Below, in pieces: positions 1 through 10,019 of a DNA stretch of 35,841 nt (the stretch's first letter is position 1; each line of letters starts with the position of its first letter). The stretch covers positions 1 to 35,841 of the forward strand of contig CAJQTP010000046.1 of assembly GCA_905620445.1 (NCBI GenBank), given 5' to 3'. The notes beneath the pieces were generated by a model that saw nothing but the letters and a program-made list of their open reading frames with translations, made no database searches and was not told the origin of the DNA. This DNA comes from an uncultured Candidatus Thioglobus sp. (GTDB lineage Bacteria > Pseudomonadota > Gammaproteobacteria > PS1 > Pseudothioglobaceae). The position numbers were made by a program, and so were the translations under genes.

Positions 1-2085
1 AGAAGAAAAAGGCTCATAGCATGAAATTTCACCCTGATCAATCGACTTCTGATCAATCTCAAAAAGAAAAGAATTTGGCATTGATAATGCCTTCTGAAGC
101 TTTGGAGATAACGCTCCAATCCAACCAATAAGCTCACTACCTTTCATTATCTTAGCGCTCTGGCCCATCTGTAAGGCTGGGTGATCGGCTGCCTCAAAGG
201 CATATTCACTCTTACTGTGAAATAACAGTGCCTGAACGTCTGATTTTGCATCAAAAAAGTCAACCTCTCTTTCGTTTTCGCTCCACTGAGAATCGTAACG
301 GTTGCCACAAATAATTCCAGCAATTTTTTGAACTTGGTCTGCAACTGAAGTTCCTGAAAAGCATTGACCTAATTCGAAGAATCTTGCGTTATGATGGCCT
401 CTTCTGATGTTTGACTTAGCAGTTTGAATTAGTCCAGGCCATAGGCTTGAGCGCATAACCGCCATATCATCAGAGATAGGGTTTTTTAATAATATTTTTG
501 CAGCATTGGGGTCAACAAGCTCATGCATCTCGTGAGAGATAAAGCTGTAAGTAATGACTTCTTTATAGCCTCTATTGACCAGAGAATTTGAAAACTCATT
601 AGAGCTAATTTTCGCTTGAGATGATGTTGATATATTGGCATCAATCGAGAGTCTTTGAACTGGAATTTTATCGTATCCATATAGCCTCGCTAACTCTTCA
701 ATGATGTCCGCAGCAATTCGAATATCAAAACGAAAACTTGGCGGTTTAATGGTCCATGACTTATCACTATTCGCTGTGAAATCAAACTCAAGAAACTTAA
801 ACTTTGATTCAATCCATGACGGCTCTAGATCAAAACCCAGGACTTTTGAAATCTTATCGTTAGAAATTTCTATTGGGTCGAGCGCTGGTAGTGATTTTGA
901 GTCAACGCACTCATTAATTTTTGAAGCCTTTCCGCCGCAAATCTCAAGAACTAGCTCAGTCGCCCTCTCTAAAGCCTGGCGAGTAATATTAAAATCCACC
1001 CCTCTTTCAAAACGAAGCGAGGCTTCGGTATGAAGTCCATAAGACCTTGCTATACCTGCGATAGCTATTTGATCGAAAAAAGCACTCTCTAGTAAAATTT
1101 CAGATGAATGAGGCAAGGTGGCAGTCTTCATTCCGCCCATAACGCCAGCAATTGCGATTGCTGAATTTTCATCCGCTATAACCAGGGTTTTTTCAGTAAG
1201 CGAAACCGTTTGTCCATTTAACAGTTCAAGTTTTTCATCTTTATTTGCAGACCTGACCTCGATACCGCCGCTAATTGTTTTTAAATCAAAAGCGTGCATC
1301 GGCTGGCCGAGCTCTAATAGAACATAATTCGTAATATCTACTATTGGTGAATGCAATTGCTGAGAAGCTCTTAACAATTTTTGAGCCATCCATTTTGGTG
1401 TCTCTGCACTATTATTAACACCCTCAATAACTCTTGTTAAATACTTTGCGCACTCATTTGGGTTTGTAACTTTTGAATTGAATGACGTATTGCCTTTTTG
1501 ATCGGCTTTATAGTTAATTGATGGCATTGAAAGGTTGTAGTTAACACAAACCTCTCTTGCAACACCAAGAACACTGAAGCAGTCGCCTCTATTAGGCGTA
1601 ATGTCAAGTTCGATGATTTGATCATCAAGATCAAGAACAGATCGAATATTCTCGCCCAGAATGGAAGACTCATCAAGCTCTATAATGCCTTCATGGCTCT
1701 CTGAAAGCCCGATTTCAGATTCAGAACAAAGCATACCGTTAGATTCAACGCCTCTAAGCTTTGCGCGTTTAATTTTTAAGCTACTTGGTAGAACCGAGCC
1801 GACCGTTGCAACGACAACTTTTAAGTCTTTTCTAACATTTGGAGCGCCGCAAATTATTTGTAAGTTGCTTACCTCTCCAATATCAATCTCGCAGAGGCTA
1901 AGCTTGTCTGCGTTTGGGTGCTTTTCACAATTAACAACGTGACCCACAACTAAACCTTCAAATGCAGGAGCGACTGGAGCAATTCTGTCCACTTCAAGGC
2001 CAGCCATAGTTAGCTTCTCAGAAAGCTCGCTATCGCTAACATCTGGGTTAGCCCATTCTCTTATCCATCTAGTTGAAATGTTCAT
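1..2085 (-). CDS. pheT: Phenylalanine-tRNA ligase beta subunit, 3' end cut by window edge
   Basis: Beta chain of the alpha2-beta2 enzyme that charges tRNA-Phe; the beta chain carries the B3/B4 editing domain and tRNA-binding parts. An open frame of 695 codons runs from an ATG at 2085 to base 1 without a stop. The N-terminus (MNISTRWIREWANP) and the OB-fold tRNA-binding region (around residues 45-150, with CEKHPNADKL and ICGAPNVR) are typical, followed by B3/B4 and B5-like segments. The family is about 790 residues long, so roughly the last 95, including the C-terminal FDX-ACB domain, lie outside the window. A good ribosome site (AAAGGAA) precedes the ATG, and only 16 bases separate it from the pheS stop, so the two genes form one operon. 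I see no internal frame break in the stretches I translated. Confidence 0.96.
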   Translation of the reverse strand, partial: MNISTRWIREWANPDVSDSELSEKLTMAGLEVDRIAPVAPAFEGLVVGHVVNCEKHPNADKLSLCEIDIGEVSNLQIICGAPNVRKDLKVVVATVGSVLPSSLKIKRAKLRGVESNGMLCSESEIGLSESHEGIIELDESSILGENIRSVLDLDDQIIELDITPNRGDCFSVLGVAREVCVNYNLSMPSINYKADQKGNTSFNSKVTNPNECAKYLTRVIEGVNNSAETPKWMAQKLLRASQQLHSPIVDITNYVLLELGQPMHAFDLKTISGGIEVRSANKDEKLELLNGQTVSLTEKTLVIADENSAIAIAGVMGGMKTATLPHSSEILLESAFFDQIAIAGIARSYGLHTEASLRFERGVDFNITRQALERATELVLEICGGKASKINECVDSKSLPALDPIEISNDKISKVLGFDLEPSWIESKFKFLEFDFTANSDKSWTIKPPSFRFDIRIAADIIEELARLYGYDKIPVQRLSIDANISTSSQAKISSNEFSNSLVNRGYKEVITYSFISHEMHELVDPNAAKILLKNPISDDMAVMRSSLWPGLIQTAKSNIRRGHHNARFFELGQCFSGTSVADQVQKIAGIICGNRYDSQWSENEREVDFFDAKSDVQALLFHSKSEYAFEAADHPALQMGQSAKIMKGSELIGWIGALSPKLQKALSMPNSFLFEIDQKSIDQGEISCYEPFSS

Positions 2086-2101
2086 ACGCTATTCCTTTGC
2101 A

Positions 2102-3166
<1,065 letters not shown>

Positions 3167-3178
3167 AGTAAGATTTTA

Positions 3179-3538
3179 CTACTCAGATAAACCAGATTTT
3201 GCCTGATCTGCAATTTTTGCAAAGGCATCTTTATCAAAGATGGCAATATCAGAAAGAACTTTGCGATCAATCTCAACACCAGCTTTGTTTAAGCCATTGA
3301 TAAATTGTGAGTAGCTTAAGCCATTGTTCCTTGCCTCAGCGTTGATACGTACGATCCATAATCTACGGAACTGACGACGACGTTGACGACGGTCACGATA
3401 TGCATACTGTCCAGCTTTAATTACCGCCTGCTTAGCAACGCGATAAACTTTTGAACGAGCACCATAGTAACCTTTGGCTTTCTTTAATATTTTTTTATGT
3501 TTGGCGTGCGCCTGCACACCTCTTGAAACTCTTGCCAT
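3179..3538 (-). CDS. rplT: 50S ribosomal protein L20
   Basis: Large-subunit protein of 119 aa that binds 23S rRNA early in assembly; in E. coli it also represses its own operon. The sequence is full length and highly basic ([16 protein letters not shown] at the N-terminus, [16 protein letters not shown] in the middle). A clear GGAG sits 7 bases before the ATG. It starts 15 bases after rpmI in the standard infC-rpmI-rplT order. Confidence 0.98.
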   Translation of the reverse strand: MARVSRGVQAHAKHKKILKKAKGYYGARSKVYRVAKQAVIKAGQYAYRDRRQRRRQFRRLWIVRINAEARNNGLSYSQFINGLNKAGVEIDRKVLSDIAIFDKDAFAKIADQAKSGLSE

Positions 3539-3553
3539 AGTAATACTCCTAGT

Positions 3554-3751
3554 TTAGCTGTACGGTAACATTCTTTTGACCATTGGTACATCAGCCTTCT
3601 CAATGAAGTCTGGTGAACGCAATGAGCGTTTTCTAGAAGTACTCTTCTTGGTCAGAATATGCCTCAAGTGCGAGTGTTTACTTTTGTACTGACCGCTAGC
3701 GGTCTTTTTGAAGCGCTTTGCAGCACCTCTATTTGTCTTTAACTTCGGCAT
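3554..3751 (-). CDS. rpmI: 50S ribosomal protein L35
   Basis: Small basic large-subunit protein, 65 aa ([17 protein letters not shown], then [15 protein letters not shown]). Two ATGs lie in tandem at 3754 and 3751; I choose the second because it gives the conserved MPKLK start and a better spacing (6 bases) from GGAG. The start region lies inside the 3' end of infC in another frame, giving a 23-base overlap, and the Shine-Dalgarno is also infC coding sequence. Translation of rpmI is therefore probably coupled to that of infC. Confidence 0.97.
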   Translation of the reverse strand: MPKLKTNRGAAKRFKKTASGQYKSKHSHLRHILTKKSTSRKRSLRSPDFIEKADVPMVKRMLPYS

Positions 3752-4331
3752 CATTTACTCCTTCACCCTTTTCGGGTTCAATTTTTCGGGCGGCTGGCGC
3801 CTTACTTTTCTTCGATATGGGTGCTAGCATCATGCCAAGCTGGCGACCCTCCATTTTTGCACGTTGCTCTACAACGGCAAATTCTTCTGTATCCTTTTCA
3901 ATTCTATCTAACATAAGTGCGCCGATCTCTCTATGCTGCACTTCCCTGCCACGGAACCAAATAACGACTTTAACTTTGTCTCCGTTTTCTAAAAATTTTG
4001 TCAAGTTCCTAAACTTGATTTGGTAATCACCTTCCTCAGTTCCTGGACGATACTTAATCATCTTGACTTGAGTTTTTTTCTGTTTCTTCTTAGCGTCATT
4101 CTTTTGTTTCTTTAATTCATATTGAAACTTACCAAAGTCCATAACACGACAAACTGGTGGATCTGCACTTGGTGAAACTTCAACTAAGTCTAAACCGACG
4201 CTTACTGCTAATTCAAGAGCTTCTACGTTACTAAGGACTCCCATTTGCTCACCCTTGTCATTGATGACTCTGAGTGTTGGTGAACTAATTTTTTCGTTAA
4301 TCCTTGTCGTTACCTTGTTTGGTCTTTTAAT
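3729..4331 (-). CDS. infC: Translation initiation factor IF-3 (AUU start)
   Basis: IF3 binds the 30S subunit, checks the start codon and keeps subunits apart. The first ATG in frame (4244) would cut off the conserved N-terminus. Reading back gives [15 protein letters not shown] and [12 protein letters not shown], which align with the N-domain of E. coli IF3, and an ATT at 4331 preceded by GGAG at 4340-4337. An AUU start is the classic infC arrangement through which IF3 limits its own synthesis. A second ATT directly upstream (4334) is possible but lies too close to GGAG. The protein is 200 aa; after the usual end (RQLGMMLAP) there is a tail of about 28 charged residues. The gene begins 2 bases after the thrS stop and overlaps rpmI by 23 bases. 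Confidence 0.95.
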   Translation of the reverse strand: MKRPNKVTTRINEKISSPTLRVINDKGEQMGVLSNVEALELAVSVGLDLVEVSPSADPPVCRVMDFGKFQYELKKQKNDAKKKQKKTQVKMIKYRPGTEEGDYQIKFRNLTKFLENGDKVKVVIWFRGREVQHREIGALMLDRIEKDTEEFAVVEQRAKMEGRQLGMMLAPISKKSKAPAARKIEPEKGEGVNDAEVKDK

Positions 4332-4333
4332 AA

Positions 4334-6226
4334 TTACTCCTGATTTATTAATTCAATCAACGCCTCTATAGACATTGAACCTAGATCCTCTCCACCCCTT
4401 CGGCGAACAGAGACTTGGTTATTTTCTACTTCTCGATCACCAACAACTAAAATATAAGGATAGCGTTGCATCGAGTGCTCGCGTATTTTAAAGCCTATCT
4501 TCTCATTACGCAAGTCAGAAATGACCCTAAGTCCTTGTTTTTTTAGATTCTTCTCTACTTTTTTGCTAAATTCTTCTTGTTTTTCAGAAATATTAAGAAT
4601 AACCGCTTGAATTGGAGCAAGCCATGATGGAAACGCTCCTTCGTAATGTTCGATCAAAATTCCTGTAAATCTCTCGATTGATCCAACGATTACTCGGTGA
4701 AGCATTACGGGTGTTTGTTTGGAGCCATCTTCAGCAATATACTGCGCATCAAGCCTGCCCGGCATGGAAAAGTCAGCCTGTATTGTTCCGCATTGCCATT
4801 CACGATCTAGGCAGTCCTTTAAAACAAACTCAACCTTAGGGCCGTAAAAGGCGCCTTCACCCTCCTGAAGTTCCCAGTTAATTCCTTTTGCATCTAAGGC
4901 TTCAGACAAAGAAGCTTCAGCCTTATCCCAATCCTCGTCCGAACCAACTCGCTTTTCGGGTCTGGTAGAGAGCTTAATATCAATGTTTTCAAAACCAAAA
5001 TGCTTGTAGACTTGAAACGTAAGGTCTATAAATTTAGAAACTTCGTCTTGAATTTGATCGATTGTGCAAAAAATATGAGCGTCATCCTGAACAAAATTTC
5101 GAACCCTCATAATTCCGTGAAGCGTTCCAGAAGGCTCGTTACGGTGACACGACCCAAACTCAGCTAAGCGCAACGGTAAATCTCGATAAGACTTAAGTCC
5201 CTGCTTATAAATCTGAACATGGCCAGGGCAGTTCATCGGCTTAATCGCGTAGTCACGGTTCTCTGAATGCGTGGTAAACATAGCGTCGCCAAACTTATCC
5301 CAGTGGCCTGACTTTTCCCACATTGACCTATCCATCACCTCAGGGGTGTGGACCTCGTGGTAGTCATTATCTTTAAAAACTTGGCTCATATACTGGACAA
5401 TTATTTGATAAAGCGTCCATCCCTTAGGGTGCCAAAAAATCATTCCTGGAGACTCTTCCTGGGTATGGAAAAGGTTCTGAGTCTTACCAATCTTCCTGTG
5501 GTCTCTTTTCTCAGCCTCTTCCAAGCGATGCAAATGGGTCTGAAGGTCCTCCTTATTTTCCCAAGCAGTACCGTAAACCCTTTGAAGCATTTCATTATTT
5601 GAGTCACCGCGCCAATAAGCGCCAGCCAGCTTCATTAACTTAAACGCTTTAAGCTTACTGGTTGAAGGTACATGGGGACCACGACACAGGTCTACAAAGT
5701 CACCCTGCTTGTATAGCGATAAAGCCTCGTTAGAAGGAATCGACTCAATAATCTCTGCCTTGTAATGCTCGCCCTTTGATTTAAAAAATTTAACCGCCTC
5801 TTCACGGCTCATCTCCAATCTCTCGATCGGTAAATTCTGCTTAACAATGGCGTTCATCTTTTTTTCAATCTTTGCAAGATCTTGCTCTGAAAAACCATCT
5901 TTATAAGCGAAGTCATAATAAAAACCATTATCAATGACAGGGCCAATAGTTACCTGGGCCTTTGGATAGAGTTGTTGGGTAGCTTGCGCTAATAGGTGGG
6001 CAGTAGAATGACGAATAACTTCAAGCGCCCTCTCGTCTTTATTGGTAATAATAGCAAGAGCTGCGTCACCCTCAATCATGTAAGACGTGTCAACTATTTG
6101 ACCGTCAATCTCACCAGCAATAGCAGCCTTTGCAAGGCCAGATCCAATCGATGAGGCTACTTCTGCAACCGTTAATGCCTGGTCATAAGATTTAACTGTG
6201 CCGTCAGGCAGTGTTACATTTGGCAT
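4334..6226 (-). CDS. thrS: Threonine-tRNA ligase
   Basis: Charges tRNA-Thr; 630 aa against 642 in E. coli. In order: an N-terminal TGS domain (about 1-62), the editing domain with the HSTAH zinc-like site (H73, H77), the class II core with the zinc ligand cysteine in MNCPGH (about residue 332), [13 protein letters not shown], and a C-terminal anticodon-binding domain ending in [10 protein letters not shown]. No Shine-Dalgarno is clear at the ATG. It is the first gene of the thrS-infC-rpmI-rplT-pheS-pheT string, and its last codons carry the ribosome site of infC. Confidence 0.98.
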   Translation of the reverse strand: MPNVTLPDGTVKSYDQALTVAEVASSIGSGLAKAAIAGEIDGQIVDTSYMIEGDAALAIITNKDERALEVIRHSTAHLLAQATQQLYPKAQVTIGPVIDNGFYYDFAYKDGFSEQDLAKIEKKMNAIVKQNLPIERLEMSREEAVKFFKSKGEHYKAEIIESIPSNEALSLYKQGDFVDLCRGPHVPSTSKLKAFKLMKLAGAYWRGDSNNEMLQRVYGTAWENKEDLQTHLHRLEEAEKRDHRKIGKTQNLFHTQEESPGMIFWHPKGWTLYQIIVQYMSQVFKDNDYHEVHTPEVMDRSMWEKSGHWDKFGDAMFTTHSENRDYAIKPMNCPGHVQIYKQGLKSYRDLPLRLAEFGSCHRNEPSGTLHGIMRVRNFVQDDAHIFCTIDQIQDEVSKFIDLTFQVYKHFGFENIDIKLSTRPEKRVGSDEDWDKAEASLSEALDAKGINWELQEGEGAFYGPKVEFVLKDCLDREWQCGTIQADFSMPGRLDAQYIAEDGSKQTPVMLHRVIVGSIERFTGILIEHYEGAFPSWLAPIQAVILNISEKQEEFSKKVEKNLKKQGLRVISDLRNEKIGFKIREHSMQRYPYILVVGDREVENNQVSVRRRGGEDLGSMSIEALIELINQE

Positions 6227-6294
6227 ATCACAAGATTAAAAACAAAAAATCCATTTTACCTTGATAGCGCACTTATCTTGGTCAAAAATTGAGA

Positions 6295-6327
6295 CTTTAA
6301 AGAACTTTTAAATGAACCTTTTAAAGG
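6295..6327 (+). repeat. Three tandem CTTT(T)AAA units before the MFS gene
   Basis: CTTTAAAGAA, CTTTTAAATGAA and CCTTTTAAAGG follow each other at 6295, 6305 and 6317. The last is a perfect palindrome that abuts a -10-like TATATT at 6328-6333. The spacing of about 11-12 bases (one helical turn) would suit an operator, but AT-rich sequence also makes such patterns by chance. Confidence 0.35.
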
Positions 6328-6341
6328 TATATTAACACCCT

Positions 6342-7514
6342 ATGAAAATCGCTCGTAAATCACCCGAACTATTAATCCTTCTAATGACTGTTGGTTCTGC
6401 TATAAGCTGGGCTGTGTGGCTTAACCTGCTTAATAATTTTGCAATTGATGAGATCGACTTTACGGGCGCAGAAATGGGAATCCTTCAAAGCCTAAGAGAA
6501 GTTCCTGGATTTTTAGCCTTTACGGTCATCTTTGTTTTGGCTTTTATTCGAGAGCAGAAGTTGGCGTACATATCTCTCGCGCTTCTTGGTGGCGGAGTAA
6601 TATTGACGGGTTTCGTTGAAACCAATATGACCTTTTATTTGGCAACAATAGTCATGTCTATTGGCTTTCATTACTTTGAAACCATTAATGGCTCATTAAC
6701 GCTTCAGTGGATTGAAAAAGATAAAACAGCAGAGTTTTTAGGGCGAGTTATTGCTACCCGATCAGCCGCATCAATCATTGCATTTAGCCTTGTTTGGGTC
6801 CTTTTTGAGCAATTTCAAGTCGCATACATGTGGCTTTATTTGATTGGTGGCGGCGTCTCTATTGCGGTCGTATTATTTTGTTGGCAGCACTTTTCGCTGT
6901 TCCCAGAAAAAGTCGTTCAGACTAAAAAAATTATTTTAAGAAAGCGCTACTGGCTCTACTATGCGCTTCAATTCATGAGCGGCGCAAGAAGGCAAATATT
7001 TGTGGTTTTTGCGGGCTTCTTGATGGTTGAAAAATTTGACTTCACGGTCGCTGAAATATCACTCTTACTGCTTGCAAATGCTGCGGTAAATATAGTTGTC
7101 GCCCCTAAAATAGGACGGCTTATTCACAAATTTGGTGAGCGCAAAGCGCTCATATTTGAGTATGTTGGGCTCACCTTTATCTTTGCTGGATACGCGTTTG
7201 TAGAGAGCAGTTACCTTGCAGTTTTCTTGTACATTGCAGACCACCTATTCTTCTCAATTGCAATCGCCCTCAAGACGTACTTTCAAAAAATTGCGGATCC
7301 CGCTGACATAGCTTCTAGCGCAGGAGTCTCCTTTACAATTAATCACATTGCAGCGGTCTTTATTCCGGTTGCTTTTGGTTTGATTTGGCTTTACTCGCCT
7401 TCATTAGTTTTCTTGGCAGGCGCTGGAATGGCAGTCATCTCACTTCTTCTTGCTTTTAATATGCCAGCCAGCCCTTCTGCTGGAAACGAAGTCTTGTTGG
7501 GTAAATTTGCTTAA
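6342..7514 (+). CDS. Major facilitator superfamily transporter, substrate unknown
   Basis: A 390-aa integral membrane protein with about 12 hydrophobic segments split into two halves by a basic central loop (around residues 195-205, KKIILRKRYW). The size and layout fit MFS; I see no signature that identifies a substrate. The C-terminal 20 residues are polar. The gene is divergent from thrS and 33 bases before the secreted lyase-like gene, so the two may share a function, although that gene also has its own -10 element. A candidate operator repeat lies just upstream. Ribosome site weak. Confidence 0.85.
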   Translation: MKIARKSPELLILLMTVGSAISWAVWLNLLNNFAIDEIDFTGAEMGILQSLREVPGFLAFTVIFVLAFIREQKLAYISLALLGGGVILTGFVETNMTFYLATIVMSIGFHYFETINGSLTLQWIEKDKTAEFLGRVIATRSAASIIAFSLVWVLFEQFQVAYMWLYLIGGGVSIAVVLFCWQHFSLFPEKVVQTKKIILRKRYWLYYALQFMSGARRQIFVVFAGFLMVEKFDFTVAEISLLLLANAAVNIVVAPKIGRLIHKFGERKALIFEYVGLTFIFAGYAFVESSYLAVFLYIADHLFFSIAIALKTYFQKIADPADIASSAGVSFTINHIAAVFIPVAFGLIWLYSPSLVFLAGAGMAVISLLLAFNMPASPSAGNEVLLGKFA

Positions 7515-7531
7515 AATAATATAGACCATGG

Positions 7532-7540
7532 TGATATACT
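7532..7540 (+). promoter_or_regulatory. Extended -10 promoter, likely leaderless start
   Basis: TG-A-TATACT at 7532-7540 is a good extended -10 element. Only 7 bases separate it from the ATG at 7548, so transcription would begin at or next to the start codon. No Shine-Dalgarno precedes the gene, which agrees with a leaderless mRNA. Confidence 0.5.
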
Positions 7541-7547
7541 TTTCACT

Positions 7548-9878
7548 ATGAAAAAACTACTCCTACTTTTAATTCTTTCCTTCTTCTCAGCTCAAAGTCT
7601 TGCGGGTTCTTGCCCTGATGGTAGTGAGCCAGTAAAGAGTATTTCTGATGACGGCACTTATTTTGTATTCAACTGTGGCGGTGGTAATGAACAATCATCT
7701 TCATCTACTAATACTGGCAGCTGGAATGACTCAGGTCCATTAGACGAGTTGACAATTCCCGATAACTGGCAATTATTTAAATATAAAAAGACCCTAAGTG
7801 AGGCTCGCAAGAATTTTGAGGCTCTTAGTTTTACAGGATTTGGATTTGGCACTCATAGGTACATCAAAGATACTTGTATAGGTGTTCTCAAAGATTGGGG
7901 TCAATCAATGAAAGTCTACAATTCCATTAAAAAAGAGCTTGATGAAGCTACTAAATTTGGAGGTGAAGGAGCGGAGTCTAAGGATTTGCAGGGCTGTATC
8001 GATAGATTTATATACTCAACACAAAGTTCTACTGGAACCCCAGACTACATGAAAGAAATCCTTCTTCATTGGGCAAAGACTAATGCGGTTTTTATTCCTA
8101 GCGGAGTTAACGATGAAAACTGGAGTAATTATGTCTATGAGGCAGTTCAATCTTGGTCTTCTTTTGGCAGTTATTACGCGACTTTCTATGATGAATTTAA
8201 CTACAGCGATTCTGAGAGAAAGATTGTTGATGCGTATATAAAGGATAAACTTCTAAACCTCGATACCCGAAATCTAGTGTCATCCGCTCACGGTTCAGCT
8301 TGTGACCCTGATAATCTTAATAGAACTGTAGAGGGGGGGATTCAAGGAAAAATTGACCATAATAGTTGTGGCAGCTCTGTCTGGAAGACCACACTCGCTC
8401 AGCTTTTAGTTGGCCTGAGGTTAAACAATGAGGCTCTTTTTAAGAAGGGCGTAGAGAATACTAAATACCAGCTCAGCTTTTTTGATGATAGCGGAATCTT
8501 TACAACTTGGGCTCTAAAGGGTGCTAACGCTTATCACTACAGTAGCAGCGTCCCAATTATGCTGGGCGGACTCACTGAAATCTATGCCAGCGTTGGCTAT
8601 GACTTTATGGAGCACAAACTCCGCAATGGTCTGAGCGTCAAAGAGCTAATGGACAGGCAGTATGAAATCTTGCTTGACCCACATATCTTAGATGGCTATG
8701 TTAAAAGGTACCCATTAGCCTACAGGGGAGTGCCAAACTCAGTGTATATTCAGTCCTCAGCAGAGCAAATAAGAAAGGAAATTGGTATGAATTTGTTTGC
8801 TTTTGTCAGGAATCTGCCGAGATACGTTGATACTTACCGAGCTGATATTGGCAACAGTCAAGAGTTTGATAAAAAACTAGCAAGTCAACCTCAAGAAATT
8901 CGGGGAGATGTTCCGTGGATGTCTTTAGGAGCCTTCCAGCCACTTGACCCCTATTTAGTCTACATATCAGACATCAAAGAGCCAGAATCAAAGACTAAAG
9001 TCGCATCAGAGTTATCCATTTTTGAAGTTGAGGGTGATACCTTCAACTTAGCACTAGATAAAGTAGAGTTTGTTGAAACTGGCTCCTTTAAATTAGAACG
9101 TGAAGAAGAAGGGTATCTTAAGCCTTTTCAACTGCATAAAGGCCATATAAATGGTTACTTAAAAACAAAAAGTAACTGGAGCAAAAATATTGAAACCCTA
9201 GTCTATAAGCATGATAGTGTCCAAGAGCAAAAACTTGTAATCCATACAAATAGCCCAACAATAAAACCCTTAACACGGCATAGTGATTCTCTTCAGAAGA
9301 AATGTGGGTCGAAAGTAATGGAATGGGGATGGCTAAGTTTTATCAGCAAGACCAACGACATCAAGAGTGCTAGGAATCAACAATGTATATACGACTACTT
9401 TAAAGAAGCTAATGATAGAGAGGCTTTGGAATTATTCCAAGCAGTCTTAGGGGGTACGGACTCTATATTAGATTACTTGCAAACAAGTCCTGAAGAGCGA
9501 CGAATTAAAGTTGCGACCAAAGAAGAGGAAAAGCGAATTCCAGCAGACTTAGAACTACCCATTTTTGATGACGTTGAACATAAGCTAGAAGGGCAAATTC
9601 TAAAAATCAATATATTCAGCCCTAAAATGAAACCTTTAATGCGGCATTTAGCCTCTCTTCAGAGGAAATGCGGGGGGGCTTTTATAACTGGAAAAAGGTG
9701 GAATTGGCTTAGTTTTGTTAGTAGTGACTCCGATAATATTAGGAATTCTAACAACCAACAATGTCATTATGATTATTACAAATCTTCTAATGATAATGAG
9801 GCTTTTGAGTTATTTAAAGCTGTCCTAAGTGGTACTGATTCAATATTGGATTATCTTAAAGCAGAAGTTATTGAATAA
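7548..9878 (+). CDS. Secreted alginate-lyase-like protein with C-terminal repeat modules
   Basis: A 776-aa protein with a clear Sec signal peptide (MKKLLLLLILSFFSAQSLA, cut after about residue 19). A short Cys-bearing stretch (CPDGSEP ... FNCGGG) and a Ser/Thr/Asn-rich linker follow. Residues of about 90-430 are helical and resemble alginate lyase/heparinase-type alpha/alpha toroids, mainly ATKFGG-DHNSCGSSVW (about 270) and GIFTTWALKGANAYHYSSS (about 315-333), where such lyases carry their substrate-binding Asn/His/Tyr. The usual NNHxYW motif is changed, so activity is uncertain. From about residue 484 comes a region shared with the protein at 14345, including two copies (about 563-646 and 684-772) of a module with motifs RHxxSxQxKCG, NQQCxYDY and GTDSILDYL. 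The final VIE codons lie in recJ-derived DNA. Lyase assignment moderate; module function unknown. Confidence 0.75.
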   Translation: MKKLLLLLILSFFSAQSLAGSCPDGSEPVKSISDDGTYFVFNCGGGNEQSSSSTNTGSWNDSGPLDELTIPDNWQLFKYKKTLSEARKNFEALSFTGFGFGTHRYIKDTCIGVLKDWGQSMKVYNSIKKELDEATKFGGEGAESKDLQGCIDRFIYSTQSSTGTPDYMKEILLHWAKTNAVFIPSGVNDENWSNYVYEAVQSWSSFGSYYATFYDEFNYSDSERKIVDAYIKDKLLNLDTRNLVSSAHGSACDPDNLNRTVEGGIQGKIDHNSCGSSVWKTTLAQLLVGLRLNNEALFKKGVENTKYQLSFFDDSGIFTTWALKGANAYHYSSSVPIMLGGLTEIYASVGYDFMEHKLRNGLSVKELMDRQYEILLDPHILDGYVKRYPLAYRGVPNSVYIQSSAEQIRKEIGMNLFAFVRNLPRYVDTYRADIGNSQEFDKKLASQPQEIRGDVPWMSLGAFQPLDPYLVYISDIKEPESKTKVASELSIFEVEGDTFNLALDKVEFVETGSFKLEREEEGYLKPFQLHKGHINGYLKTKSNWSKNIETLVYKHDSVQEQKLVIHTNSPTIKPLTRHSDSLQKKCGSKVMEWGWLSFISKTNDIKSARNQQCIYDYFKEANDREALELFQAVLGGTDSILDYLQTSPEERRIKVATKEEEKRIPADLELPIFDDVEHKLEGQILKINIFSPKMKPLMRHLASLQRKCGGAFITGKRWNWLSFVSSDSDNIRNSNNQQCHYDYYKSSNDNEAFELFKAVLSGTDSILDYLKAEVIE
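9235..9486 (+). repeat. Copy 1 of a novel ~85-residue coding module
   Basis: Encodes residues of about 563-646 of the secreted lyase-like protein. It is closer to the module at 15391-15651 than to copy 2 just downstream; long runs such as TTATTCCAAGCAGTCTT are identical in DNA. The conserved frame is RHSDSLQKKCG, WGWLSF, NQQC, YDYFKEA, ELFQAVLGGTDSILDYLQT. Confidence 0.85.
9600..9863 (+). repeat. Copy 2 of the novel module
   Basis: Encodes residues of about 684-772 of the lyase-like protein with the same landmarks (RHLASLQRKCG, WNWLSF, NQQCHYDY, LFKAVLSGTDSILDYLKAE). It is more diverged than copy 1 and is directly followed by the recJ remnant. Confidence 0.85.
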
Positions 9879-9912
9879 GTATTGACTCAATCATGATCTG
9901 TAAAGACTCATT
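9868..9912 (-). pseudogene. Remnant of the recJ 3' end
   Basis: On the minus strand this reads NESLQIMIESILIQ plus TAA, against NESLQLMIESIAIQ plus TAA at the true recJ end (15678-15722). The DNA matches at 38 of 45 positions; three of the five changed codons are synonymous. The match fades beyond 9912. It overlaps the last codons of the lyase-like gene. This short fragment cannot be functional; it marks a past duplication or insertion beside recJ. Confidence 0.85.
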
Positions 9913-9948
9913 ATATTTGATTACTCTAATTATAAAGAGGAGTGAAAT

Positions 9949-9977
9949 TTGAATTTCGAGTTAAATTAAAATATGAT
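9949..9977 (+). promoter_or_regulatory. Candidate sigma-70 promoter for the AMP ligase
   Basis: TTGAAT, 17 bases, TATGAT. It lies 42 bases before the ATG at 10020, in the 141-base gap after the lyase-like gene. Confidence 0.5.
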
Positions 9978-10019
9978 AACATTCGAATTTTAAAGATGTA
10001 ATCATTCGGAAATACTCCC

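Noticed and set aside
701-1942. Plus-strand frames of 69-110 aa opposite pheT
   Set aside because: Shadows of the pheT reading frame, which is open and homologous across the whole stretch.
5348-5602. 84-aa plus-strand frame inside thrS
   Set aside because: Fully antisense to a conserved synthetase gene, with no ribosome site.
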